A stretch of DNA of 64,000 nucleotides from Paenibacillus glucanolyticus NBRC 15330 (GTDB lineage Bacteria > Bacillota > Bacilli > Paenibacillales > Paenibacillaceae). The DNA lies in contig NZ_BIMC01000005.1 in assembly GCF_004000885.1 (NCBI RefSeq), forward strand, positions 62,001 through 126,000, in the 5' to 3' direction. A program made the position numbers and the translations under genes. The notes beneath the pieces were generated by a model that did not search any database, was not told where the DNA came from, and saw only the letters and a program-made list of their open reading frames with translations. Of this stretch, positions 54,259-62,989 are shown piece after piece (the first letter of the stretch is position 1; each line of letters begins with the position of its first letter).

Positions 54259-55176
54259 ATGGCCCGTACCGTCAAAGGAACCTTGAACATTGAAGGTCAG
54301 GAGATTCAAATTACCAATCCGGACAAACCGCTGTGGCCGGAGGTCGGCATTACCAAGGCCATGTATTTGCAAAAACTCGCAGCGATATCGCCTTTCCTGC
54401 TTCGATATTGCCAGGGAAGGCTGCTGACTACCATCCGATACCCGCATGGGGTGCAAGGCGAATCGTTCTATCAGAAAAATGCGCCGGAGCCGCTGCCTCC
54501 TTTTGTGCACACCTATGTGCATGAGAACATTAATTATGTGCTGCTGAATGGATTGCCCGAGCTGCTCTGGCTCGGGAATCTGGCTGCACTTGAGTTTCAT
54601 CCGTCGCTGCATTTGGCAGGCAGCGATCAGCCCTGCGAATGGATGATTGATCTGGATCCGACCCTGCCAGAGGAACCCCGGATCATGGAGGCAACTGCAA
54701 TCGTTGGCAATGTGCTGAACTCCTTGGGGCTGAACTCTGTGCCAAAAACCTCCGGCGCAACCGGGGTTCAGATCATCGTCCCGATTCCGGCAGGCGTAAC
54801 TTTTGATGAGCTTCGCGCAGTCGGTCAATTCGTAGGCCAATATGTGACGGAGAAATTCCCTAAGCTGTTCACCATCGAGCGGCTTAAGAAAAATCGCGGG
54901 GATAAAATCTATTTCGATTATCTACAGCACTATAGCGGAAGAACCCTTGCTGCTCCTTATACACCTCGGGCGCGCAAGCTTGCGACCGTCTCTACCCCGC
55001 TGACCTGGGAAGAGGTCCATCGGGATGTTTCGCCTACAGAATTCCACCTGCTGAACATTGTAGAGCGTCTGCAAGAAAAGGGGGATCTGCTGCAAGCATT
55101 GCCTCCGCAACCGATCGAAAATGTCATCCGTCACCTGACATCCCAAGGAAAGAACGCGTCAAAAAGGAAAGGCTAG
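54259..55176 (+). CDS. NHEJ polymerase/primase (LigD polymerase domain)
   Basis: An archaeo-eukaryotic primase-type polymerase of 305 aa that fills gaps at joined ends. ITNPDKPLWPEVGITKAMYL is the usual start; the metal site is MIDLDPTLP, and KTSGATGVQIIVPI the nucleotide-binding strand. Basic FLDY-like IYFDYLQHYSGRTLAAPY follows. The start is 5 nt after the ligase, with GGGGGTG upstream. Its end overlaps the radical SAM gene by 18 nt on the other strand. Confidence 0.94.
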   Translation: MARTVKGTLNIEGQEIQITNPDKPLWPEVGITKAMYLQKLAAISPFLLRYCQGRLLTTIRYPHGVQGESFYQKNAPEPLPPFVHTYVHENINYVLLNGLPELLWLGNLAALEFHPSLHLAGSDQPCEWMIDLDPTLPEEPRIMEATAIVGNVLNSLGLNSVPKTSGATGVQIIVPIPAGVTFDELRAVGQFVGQYVTEKFPKLFTIERLKKNRGDKIYFDYLQHYSGRTLAAPYTPRARKLATVSTPLTWEEVHRDVSPTEFHLLNIVERLQEKGDLLQALPPQPIENVIRHLTSQGKNASKRKG

Positions 55177-56244
55177 CTGCTCAATATCCGGCATCAGTTC
55201 CTCCCGGGAAACTGGCACAGCCGGTTGGGGCAGCTTTTTCGGCTTTGGAGATCCAGCCATGTCTGGCTGTGGCAGATGAAGATTACTCCCTTCGTCCGAT
55301 ATTTCGAATGGTTGAGAGAAGCCGGAATTCGTCCCATTCGCACCCGTGATGGCAGCAGGCTCCCGCTTGCTCTGACCGCTCAGATCATATTCGCTGAGCA
55401 GTCGGGCCGCCATCGACTTAAAAGCATGAACGTAGTGTTCTTCTGCATAGGCGCCTTGCCTATATAATTCGCGATAAGACTGAACCACATCGGGGAACTG
55501 GTGTTTAAGCGTCTCGATATACCATTTCTTCACATCGCGAGACAGCCTCAGCAATGAGATCATGGCAAAAGAAATGCCCCTCTCCTTCGACTGGGACAAA
55601 AGCTCCTTCAACTCTGATTCATCATCCGTCAGAAAAGGCAGCACGGGTGCAACAAACAGTCCTGTCGTTATGCCGGCTGCCGATAAAGCGCGCATCGCTT
55701 CAAGCCTGCCCCCTGGGTGCGGTGATGCAGGCTCCAGCTTTCGGATGATGTCCCCGTTCAGCGTATTCAAACTGATGTTGACCGACACATTCTCCATCCG
55801 GGTCAAAATGTCCATGTCCCTCAGCACGAGTGGAGAGCGCGTTGTAATGCTGGTAGAGATACGGTATTTGGCGAGCAGCTTCAAGCATTCCCGCGTGATT
55901 CCCTCTTTGCCCTCGATCGGCTGATACGGGTCCGTTGCCGTACCGATCGTAACCTGTCCAATGGATGTGCGCATCGCTTCAATATCATGATCAAACTTCC
56001 TCGCCGCGCTCAATAGCTGCTTCTCCAGTGCTTCGGCCGCATTTGCCTTCATAAAGATATGATGCTGGAATTCGTCCTCTGCCCCCATGCCGATAAACGA
56101 TTGAAAAGCACGGGCATAACAAAAACTGCACCCATGTCCGCAGCCACGATACGGATTAATGGACCAATCGAAGGGCATCCTCTCTTCTTTCACCCTGTTT
56201 AATGTTTGTTTAGTGGTTATGCGTTCGTATTGCGTATGAGCCAT
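55159..56244 (-). CDS. Radical SAM protein (Rv2578c-like family)
   Basis: A 361-aa protein with the Fe-S motif CGHGCSFC (C-x3-C-x2-C) in NPYRGCGHGCSFCYARAF, then IGTATDPYQPIE and LEPASPHPGGRLEAM. This group is distantly related to spore photoproduct lyase and is often encoded beside ku/ligD genes, so a DNA repair or nucleic-acid modification role is possible. The C-terminal 70 residues are low complexity. GAGGAAGAGG precedes the ATG. It converges with the NHEJ operon. Confidence 0.88.
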   Translation of the reverse strand: MAHTQYERITTKQTLNRVKEERMPFDWSINPYRGCGHGCSFCYARAFQSFIGMGAEDEFQHHIFMKANAAEALEKQLLSAARKFDHDIEAMRTSIGQVTIGTATDPYQPIEGKEGITRECLKLLAKYRISTSITTRSPLVLRDMDILTRMENVSVNISLNTLNGDIIRKLEPASPHPGGRLEAMRALSAAGITTGLFVAPVLPFLTDDESELKELLSQSKERGISFAMISLLRLSRDVKKWYIETLKHQFPDVVQSYRELYRQGAYAEEHYVHAFKSMAARLLSEYDLSGQSKREPAAITGANGTNSGFSQPFEISDEGSNLHLPQPDMAGSPKPKKLPQPAVPVSREELMPDIEQLAFPF

Positions 56245-56319
56245 TCCTCTTCCTCCCCTCGGATACTGCCATGATAAAGGTTGGGTATACCCTTAATTTT
56301 AACAAACATATGTTCCTAT

Positions 56320-56334
56320 TATAAGTGGAACTTA
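56320..56334. promoter_or_regulatory. Palindromic motif TAAGTGGAACTTA, site 1
   Basis: TATAAGTGGAACTTA, an AAGT-N3-ACTT palindrome, lies 76 nt before the radical SAM start. The same core occurs upstream of yitT. A shared DNA-binding regulator is inferred. Confidence 0.45.
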
Positions 56335-56406
56335 CTGGATTTACAAATAAAACTCCAGTTCACATCGTCAATAAAAAAACGTTAACTGAATTCTCATACT
56401 CGCTAA

Positions 56407-56448
56407 ATAAAAAAAGTTCCACCCGCTGTTAAACAACACGGGTGAAAC
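56407..56448 (-). terminator. Terminator of yitT
   Basis: TTTCACCCGTGTT and AACAGCGGGTGGAA form the stem on the minus strand, followed by CTTTTTTTATTT. Confidence 0.8.
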
Positions 56449-56466
56449 CTATATATCGGTATCATA

Positions 56467-57384
56467 TTAATGGATTGCCTTCTTCTTAAAGCGACCGCCC
56501 TTCACATCATGGATGTTGCCGATGGCAACAAAGGCTTGGGAGTCCCAGTCTTCCACAATGGATTTCAGCTTCGCTTCCTCCAGGCGGGTAATGACAACAA
56601 AAATGACCTTCTTGCTATCGCCCGAGTAAGCACCCTCTCCATCCAGATAGGTAACGCCGCGTCCCAAACGCTGGGTCAATGCATCACCAATCTCCTTATG
56701 CTTGTCACTGATAATCCAAACCGATTTGGATTGATCAATACCTTCAATCGTAATATCAATCAGTTTAAACGCCAGGTAATAAGCAATGAGTGAATACATG
56801 GCATGATCCCATCCGAAAACAAAACCTGCACTGCCCAGAATAAACACATTGATGAACATCACGATTTCACCGACAGAGAACGGTGACTTCTTGTTGATCA
56901 GGATAGCCACGATTTCCGTTCCATCCAGGGAGCCACCGGATCGGATAACTAAGCCAACCCCAATACCGAGGAGAACGCCACCGAACACGGCAGCAAGCAG
57001 CGGATCGATCGTAAGCGGGTCGACTGGATGAAGGAAATAAGTGCCAATGGACATGACCAATACGGCGTATAGCGTGGATAGAGCAAACGTTTTTCCGATC
57101 TGTTTATATCCTATAAACAAAAACGGAAGGTTGAACAAGGTCAAGAATATCCCCAGCGGAATTTCTGTGATATGAGAAACCATAATGGATACCCCGGTAA
57201 TTCCTCCGTCAATAATCTTGTTCGGCACCAGAAATATTTCGAGCCCAATTGCCATCAATACCGCACCGAAAGTTAAGAACACCAGACGGCGGAGAATCTT
57301 CAAAGTTGCTGAGCCTGCTTTGGGATTCTCCGGCTTCTGCTGCTCCGCTTTCACTTGTGCAAGAATCTTCACATCACTTGACAT
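56467..57384 (-). CDS. YitT-family membrane protein (DUF2179)
   Basis: A 305-aa protein: five to six hydrophobic helices between residues 30 and 205 (GAVLMAIGLEIFLVPNKIID and GGVLLGIGVGLVIRSGGSLD are family hallmarks) and a C-terminal soluble DUF2179 domain (VWIISDKHKEIGDALTQRLG ... AIGNIHDVKGGRF). Function is not established. GGGGGAG lies just before the ATG. It is a single-gene unit with a palindrome-containing promoter region. Confidence 0.93.
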   Translation of the reverse strand: MSSDVKILAQVKAEQQKPENPKAGSATLKILRRLVFLTFGAVLMAIGLEIFLVPNKIIDGGITGVSIMVSHITEIPLGIFLTLFNLPFLFIGYKQIGKTFALSTLYAVLVMSIGTYFLHPVDPLTIDPLLAAVFGGVLLGIGVGLVIRSGGSLDGTEIVAILINKKSPFSVGEIVMFINVFILGSAGFVFGWDHAMYSLIAYYLAFKLIDITIEGIDQSKSVWIISDKHKEIGDALTQRLGRGVTYLDGEGAYSGDSKKVIFVVITRLEEAKLKSIVEDWDSQAFVAIGNIHDVKGGRFKKKAIH

Positions 57385-57400
57385 AAATCTCCCCCGTTCA

Positions 57401-57452
57401 ACTTATGGAAACTAAGTTAATATATATTTATAAGTGGAACTTATATAAATAT
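57401..57452. promoter_or_regulatory. Palindromic motif TAAGTGGAACTTA, sites 2 and 3
   Basis: AACTTATGGAAACTAAGTT (57400-57418) and TTATAAGTGGAACTTATATAA (about 57429-57449) lie 20-65 nt upstream of yitT. The second extends the AAGT-N3-ACTT palindrome seen at 56320. Position near the promoter suggests an operator. Confidence 0.45.
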
Positions 57453-57551
57453 TCTATCATATAAATAAAAGCTGGACATCCAAATTTCAAAGTTCTTCCT
57501 CCTTTTTACTTGCTTTCTATTAAATATGACATTCGATGTAATATATTACAG

Positions 57552-58982
57552 TTATAGAAGTGGCGACAGCATGCGGCATAATATTTCCGCTGCTTTCTGC
57601 CATCTTCCCCGCTGCCGAAATGCCTCCGCATCAATAGGGCGGCTCTGTCTCAGGTCCTCCCTGAAGTCCGATACCAAGCGCTCTATGGGCTGCTGATCAA
57701 ACAGCACGGCAGTCAGCTCAAAATTACAGAAGAAACTCCGCATATCCATATTTGCCGTACCTACCGAGCCCAGAAGCTCGTCTACGATCAATACCTTGGC
57801 ATGAATAAAGCCTTTTTCATACTCATAGAAGGTAACTCCCGCTGCCAGCAGCTCTTCCACGTAAGACAAGCTTGCCATCTTGACCAGACGGGAATCGGCA
57901 CGATCCGGAATAATGATCCGTACATCAACGCCGCTCACCGCAGCCGTCTTCAGCGCTTCATATATCCCCTCATCTGGAATGAAATACGGGGTTGTGATCC
58001 ATATCCGTTCTTTGGCTACAGAAATCGCCCCAAAACACATCTCCTGGATGGCATTCCAGTTCATATCCGGTCCACTGCTCAGGATCTGGACTTGCTCATT
58101 TCCGGTGCATTCATGCTCCGGATACAGGCCAAAATCAGAAATGCGCTCGCCGGAGGCAAGCTTCCAATCGTGCAGAAATACATTTTGCAGAAAATAGACC
58201 GCGTCCCCTTTGACCTCCAGATGCGTATCCCGCCAAAAACCCATTTTCGGGTACTCGCCCAGATAGTCATCCCCGACGTTGATCCCGCCAAGAAACCCGA
58301 CCGTTCCATCCACAACAACGATTTTGCGGTGATTCCGGTAATTGATTCTGCGGCTGAACATCGAAACCATGGCAGGTAGAAAGAAATAGAACTCCACCCC
58401 CGATTCTTTGAACCGTTGAATGAACGTTCTCTTAAGCTTATAACTTCCCAATCCGTCGCAAACCAGACGTACCTTAACGCCTTCTTTTGCCTTGCGAATC
58501 ATTACATCCTGAAACCGGGTACCGATCCGGTCGTGGCGAAAGATATAGAACTCCACATGAATGTGTTCCTTGGCCTGTTCCATGGCATTCAGCATCGCAT
58601 CGTATGTCTCTTCCCCATCCGTCAGCACCCGGCTCTGATTACAGCCTGTGATGGGACTCTCCGACAGATGATTGAGCAGATTAAACAAACGGTCATTGTG
58701 ATGAAATCCGGGATTATTCATATCCTCTTTACGCTTAACAACGGCGGCTCGATCCCACAGATGCCCTCTGATTTCCTGGAATAGCCTGGAGCCCCGCTTA
58801 CGAATCTTCAACCGCTTCTGATAATCCTGCGCCACAAAGAAATAGAGTACGAAGCCGATCAAGGGGAGGCAAAATAAAATAAACAGCCATGCCACAGCCT
58901 TGGACGGGTTTCGGAACTCAAGCAGCAGCACCGCGGCCATCTGCAAAATAAAGGTGATTAGTGCAAGCAGAAGCCACACCAT
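57552..58982 (-). CDS. cls: Cardiolipin synthase (phospholipase D family)
   Basis: A membrane phosphatidyltransferase of 476 aa making cardiolipin from two phosphatidylglycerols. There are two N-terminal helices, then two HKD sites: NHRKIVVVDGTVGFLGGINV and FIHAKVLIVDELLGSVGTAN. ATG 58982 has GAGGAGG 8 nt upstream and gives the usual length; a longer frame from 59039 has no site. Confidence 0.95.
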   Translation of the reverse strand: MVWLLLALITFILQMAAVLLLEFRNPSKAVAWLFILFCLPLIGFVLYFFVAQDYQKRLKIRKRGSRLFQEIRGHLWDRAAVVKRKEDMNNPGFHHNDRLFNLLNHLSESPITGCNQSRVLTDGEETYDAMLNAMEQAKEHIHVEFYIFRHDRIGTRFQDVMIRKAKEGVKVRLVCDGLGSYKLKRTFIQRFKESGVEFYFFLPAMVSMFSRRINYRNHRKIVVVDGTVGFLGGINVGDDYLGEYPKMGFWRDTHLEVKGDAVYFLQNVFLHDWKLASGERISDFGLYPEHECTGNEQVQILSSGPDMNWNAIQEMCFGAISVAKERIWITTPYFIPDEGIYEALKTAAVSGVDVRIIIPDRADSRLVKMASLSYVEELLAAGVTFYEYEKGFIHAKVLIVDELLGSVGTANMDMRSFFCNFELTAVLFDQQPIERLVSDFREDLRQSRPIDAEAFRQRGRWQKAAEILCRMLSPLL

Positions 58983-59256
58983 ATCGGCAGCCTCCTCACG
59001 ATGAATAATAGTGGTTATTGAATAGAAATGACAATGCACTGGAATGCGAGACCTGCAAAATAACTACACTACATCATTGACCAATTCCTTATGTATTTAT
59101 TCAATTACCCAATCTGGCACCATAGTGAATAAGTTCTCTTATCTCATCATTTTTGACATAGTTTTCGAAAGAATAGAATACATACTAGATAAGGGGCTGG
59201 CCAAGTCTAGCGGATAGCCATTAAGATCCATTCATTATGTAGGGAAGGGAGATGCC

Positions 59257-60228
59257 ATGAAAACCGCACACCGTAAACAACGCTTAACCCTGCTGGTGCT
59301 TCGGGATGCCCAGCATTCAGTCAGACAGATCCAGCTGTCCAGACCTCTGATGATAGCGGTGCCTGCGGCCGCTATTTTGTCAATCGCCGGATTGATTGTT
59401 TCCTTGCAGATCCAATCAGCCCAAACGATCATGGGGCTGGAGAAGCAGTTAACCCTGAAAAGCCTGGAAGCCATCAAGATGGAAGTAACGGTCACAGACA
59501 AGGATGAAGCCATCGAACGCCTCAATAAAGCCATAATTCAGCTATCGGGCGAAGCAGAGCAAACGAAGGTCCAGATGGAACGCGTGCAGCAGCTGGAACA
59601 GGAACTTCAGCAGTTCATTCAGAAGCACGGCAGCTTGTCCGGACAGACCTCCTCCATTCCGGATGATAACGACCAACATGTCGGCGGGGAATTCATTGCC
59701 GTTCATGAGAATGAAATGCTGAGCCTCGCCCAAGAGACCCAAGATGATTTTGTGGAAATTCAGCAATTGATAGCCAGCATGGAACGTCATATTCCACGCA
59801 CGCTGGACCAGGCGCAAGAAACCCAGGAAAAACGGGAAGGGACGCCTTCACTGTGGCCGACAACGTCCAAGCGTCTGACATCAAACTTCGGTTATCGTAG
59901 CGATCCTTTCACCGGGCGCTCGGCCTATCACGCAGGCATCGATATTGCCGGCAAAATCGGTGATCCGGTTTATGCCGCAGGCGCCGGTGAAGTAACTGCT
60001 GCCGAACGCAGCGGAGCCCGTGGCCTTTATATCATTGTGAAACATCCCAATGGCCTGGAAACCTGGTACATGCACCTGGACAGTCTGGATGTATCGGTAG
60101 GCGATCATGTTAATCAAGGAGAAACCATTGGCAAGCTGGGTTCCTCGGGAAGAAGCACAGGGCCTCATCTTCATTTTCAGGTTGTCAAAAACAATCAGAC
60201 GGTTGACCCGATACCTTACCTGCAATAA
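59257..60228 (+). CDS. M23-family peptidoglycan peptidase
   Basis: A 323-aa membrane-anchored protein: short basic N-terminus, one helix (residues 31-50), a coiled coil of about 100 residues, then a LytM/M23 domain from about residue 210. The Zn ligands are in YHAGIDIAG (H-x3-D) and GPHLHFQV (H-x-H), and WYMHLD is the usual middle motif. All catalytic residues are present. It is followed 40 nt later by a bactofilin gene, a pairing known from cell-shape systems. Confidence 0.93.
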   Translation: MKTAHRKQRLTLLVLRDAQHSVRQIQLSRPLMIAVPAAAILSIAGLIVSLQIQSAQTIMGLEKQLTLKSLEAIKMEVTVTDKDEAIERLNKAIIQLSGEAEQTKVQMERVQQLEQELQQFIQKHGSLSGQTSSIPDDNDQHVGGEFIAVHENEMLSLAQETQDDFVEIQQLIASMERHIPRTLDQAQETQEKREGTPSLWPTTSKRLTSNFGYRSDPFTGRSAYHAGIDIAGKIGDPVYAAGAGEVTAAERSGARGLYIIVKHPNGLETWYMHLDSLDVSVGDHVNQGETIGKLGSSGRSTGPHLHFQVVKNNQTVDPIPYLQ

Positions 60229-60268
60229 GTTCCATCCATTTATTATTCATTAATAGGAGGAATGTAGT

Positions 60269-60682
60269 ATGAAGAAGAAGAACAAGCGACCATCCCACCG
60301 GACTGATACGCTGATTGGACCAGGGAGCGAAGTTGAGGGTGTTCTGCAATGCGAGGATAATTTACGGATCGACGGACGCTTTAACGGCTCCATCGAGAGT
60401 CAGGGCTGCGTTACCATCGGGGAGAACGCTGTTGCGCGCTCCAGCATCTCAGCCCGGGAGGTCATTGTGGCTGGCAAGATCTACGGGGATGTAACAGCGG
60501 AGAATAAGCTGACCATTACGCCTACCGGACAAATGTATGGAGATGTGTGTGCCAATTCCCTCGTCATTATGGAAGGCGGACTCCTTCATGGCGCGAGTGT
60601 AATGGAACATCAAGCCGCAAACGCCGCTCCTTCAGAATCAACCGAAACCCCACTGCCGCTTCAGCGTCCGGAAGCAGGTTAA
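60269..60682 (+). CDS. Bactofilin
   Basis: A polymerising beta-helix cytoskeletal protein of 137 aa. TLIGPGSEVEGVLQCEDNLR, IDGRFNGSIESQGCVTIGEN and VIVAGKIYGDVTAENKLTI are the repeated strands of the DUF583 (bactofilin) core, flanked by short disordered ends. AGGAGG precedes the ATG. It probably acts with the M23 enzyme encoded directly upstream. Confidence 0.93.
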   Translation: MKKKNKRPSHRTDTLIGPGSEVEGVLQCEDNLRIDGRFNGSIESQGCVTIGENAVARSSISAREVIVAGKIYGDVTAENKLTITPTGQMYGDVCANSLVIMEGGLLHGASVMEHQAANAAPSESTETPLPLQRPEAG

Positions 60683-60754
60683 CCCCGCATATGGACGAAT
60701 GCCTGAACCCGGCAGTTTTATATAGACCGGCTGCTGCATTCAGCCGGCACAATC

Positions 60755-60804
60755 AAAGAGCCCCTTCTAAAACCATGTGATCACACGGCAGAAGGAGCTC
60801 TTTT
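60755..60804. terminator. Bidirectional terminator
   Basis: AAAGAGCCCCTTCT pairs with AGAAGGAGCTCTTT, with one mismatch, around a 21-nt loop. It serves the bactofilin unit and the convergent ABC permease gene. Confidence 0.75.
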
Positions 60805-60822
60805 CTTATCCTGTCGTTCCCG

Positions 60823-61596
60823 CTATGCGGCTACATCTCTCTTGGTAAAGACTAACCAAGAGATGAGCATAAACACTAGGCAATAGGCAGCCAGAACGGA
60901 AACGGAGAAGCCGATACCCACTCCTCCCGGTCCGATAGGAGACTGGATATACCCGCTCAGATCGGTATGGAGAAAGAGCAAGTATTGGGCCCATTGAAAC
61001 CGTTCCGGATTGAAAATAAAACCAAATATATCTTTGGTGAACAGAACCAGCAGCGATAATCCAATCGCCAGTCCGCCTGAACGGAATACGGTAGATAGCA
61101 TAAAGGCTATCAGCGAGATCACAAACACCTGGATCGTATCCGTCAGCAGGAGCAGCAGGGAGTTGTTCATGGACGATCCCTCAAATCCGCTAGAGAATCC
61201 CGTGTTGCCCGAGAACAACAGCATGGAGATAGCGATACCCACCACAGCCGTAATTCCCGCACAGAGCAGATTAAATAGAACCAGGGACGTGAATTTGGAC
61301 ATCAGGATTTTGCCTCGGCTCCACGGGCGAATCAGCAGCAATTTGATTGTGCCTCCTGCAAATTCGCCGGCAACAAGATCCGCAGCGATGATTACCGAGA
61401 ATATGGCACTCAAATAAATGGTGAAGCTTTCGGTCCAGGTAAACACGGTCCAGACATCCATCGGTGCGTTGGTAAAGTACAGCATGGCAGGCATCGCCAC
61501 ATTAAACAACACCAGGATTGACAGCATAACCCATGTCCGTACACGGTAGTAAATCTTCATATTCTCATTGGCGACAAGACGGGTAAAGTTACTCAA
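60823..61596 (-). CDS. ABC-2 type permease
   Basis: A 257-aa membrane protein with six hydrophobic segments, of the BcrB/ABC-2 type. After the first helix, VTIIAADLVAGEFAGGTIKL-like residues and WSRGKILMSKF fit the usual DLVAGEF..GTIK..L motif. It begins inside the end of the ATPase gene (8-nt overlap). The cargo, perhaps a peptide antibiotic or lipid, is not known. Confidence 0.88.
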   Translation of the reverse strand: MSNFTRLVANENMKIYYRVRTWVMLSILVLFNVAMPAMLYFTNAPMDVWTVFTWTESFTIYLSAIFSVIIAADLVAGEFAGGTIKLLLIRPWSRGKILMSKFTSLVLFNLLCAGITAVVGIAISMLLFSGNTGFSSGFEGSSMNNSLLLLLTDTIQVFVISLIAFMLSTVFRSGGLAIGLSLLVLFTKDIFGFIFNPERFQWAQYLLFLHTDLSGYIQSPIGPGGVGIGFSVSVLAAYCLVFMLISWLVFTKRDVAA

Positions 61597-62506
61597 CGGC
61601 GGATCCCCCTCCCGTCATTTCCAAAAATTGATCCTCCAGCGACCGCGTTACCGGCTGTATGGCATACACCTGAATGCCGGCTCCGACCAAAACCGCATTG
61701 ATATCGGCAATCATGTTCCGGTCCCCACGGACGATAATTCGATGTTCCTGGGCTCTCGTTTGAAAATCCTGGAGCAGTCCTTCGGCAGCGTCCGCATCAC
61801 TCACAGTAAATGCCGTTTCCTCAAACATCCGCTCCCCTTCAGCCGTCCGAAGTTTCCGGATGTCAATCAGCTTGCCATGGCGAATAATACCAACGGTATC
61901 ACACATAAGCTCCATCTCAGACAGCAGGTGACTGGATACGAATACCGTCGTCCCTTCCTCCTGCGTCAATCTGCGCAAGTAATCGCGCAGCTCCCGGATC
62001 CCCTGTGGGTCCAAGCCGTTTGTCGGCTCGTCCAGAATCAAGAGCTTCGGTCTATGCAGCAGTGCTTGCGCCACGCCCAGACGCTGGCGCATCCCCAGCG
62101 AATAGGTCTGCACCTTCTCATGGATTCGGTTGCCCAGCCCAACGAGCTCCACCACTTCGTCGATGCGTTCTTTGGTGATGCCCTGCATCATACGCGCAAA
62201 ATGCTTCAAATTGTTATAACCGGACAGAAATTTATACATCTCGGGATTCTCGACAATCGCTCCAATCTGGGCGGCTGCCTGCTCATAATGGTTCCGAATG
62301 CTGTAACCCCCGACGGTAATATCCCCTTTGGTAATGGACATCAGCCCCACCATCATCCGAATGGTCGTTGTCTTGCCTGCTCCATTCGGCCCAAGAAATC
62401 CGAAGATCTGTCCAGGCAGGATATCTAAGGTCACATCATCAACCAGAACCTTGGACGATATTTTCTTCGTAACCCCGAGCAATCTTACCAGCGGTTCCTG
62501 CTTCAT
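61589..62506 (-). CDS. ABC transporter ATP-binding protein (BcrA/CcmA type)
   Basis: An exporter ATPase of 305 aa: Walker A GPNGAGKTTTIRMMVGL, signature SLGMRQRLGVAQALL, Walker B LLILDEPTNGLDP, switch His in VFVSSHLL. The C-terminal 80 residues form the extra domain common in BcrA-like ATPases. It is the first gene of a two-gene operon with the permease. Confidence 0.93.
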   Translation of the reverse strand: MKQEPLVRLLGVTKKISSKVLVDDVTLDILPGQIFGFLGPNGAGKTTTIRMMVGLMSITKGDITVGGYSIRNHYEQAAAQIGAIVENPEMYKFLSGYNNLKHFARMMQGITKERIDEVVELVGLGNRIHEKVQTYSLGMRQRLGVAQALLHRPKLLILDEPTNGLDPQGIRELRDYLRRLTQEEGTTVFVSSHLLSEMELMCDTVGIIRHGKLIDIRKLRTAEGERMFEETAFTVSDADAAEGLLQDFQTRAQEHRIIVRGDRNMIADINAVLVGAGIQVYAIQPVTRSLEDQFLEMTGGGSAVE

Positions 62507-62989
62507 GAAATCGATTCTCCTTTGCCAAATGACGCACGTTCAATTATCCCTAATTATACACATTACATAATATGAGTCTATTCGTACCCTCACTTGATGT
62601 GTCTTATACGACTAATCATTCAACTATCTTGCACTATAAGAAATGATGTATTGGATGTGACAGTGTTACACTCTCTACATATTCCCATCGGCATATCATA
62701 TCTGTAGAAACCGGTTTTAAACACACTAACACCCTCTATCATCAGCACGATCCGACGGCAGCTGATACAATACATTTTCATTTCATTCTTCACACATGAT
62801 CCACTCCCAATGAGAAATGGCTTGATATAATGGTTTTCGATACAGAATGTATCCTAATAAATTTGTACCCTTTTGTCAAACAAATATCTTCAATACTTAA
62901 GGACAATTAGGTGAACAGGCATCACTTCATACGATCCTTGATCATATTTTGTAAATAAGAATAAACAAATCAGCTGGGAGGAAACAAAC
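62507..62989. other. AT-rich intergenic stretch
   Basis: About 480 bp between a divergent ABC operon and the beta-helix gene. It must contain both promoters, but none is convincing enough to mark, and no RNA or repeat is recognised. Confidence 0.4.

Noticed and set aside
61568..62428. A 286-aa open frame opposite the ABC ATPase gene
   Set aside because: Shadow of the ATPase; the minus-strand Walker motifs leave no doubt.
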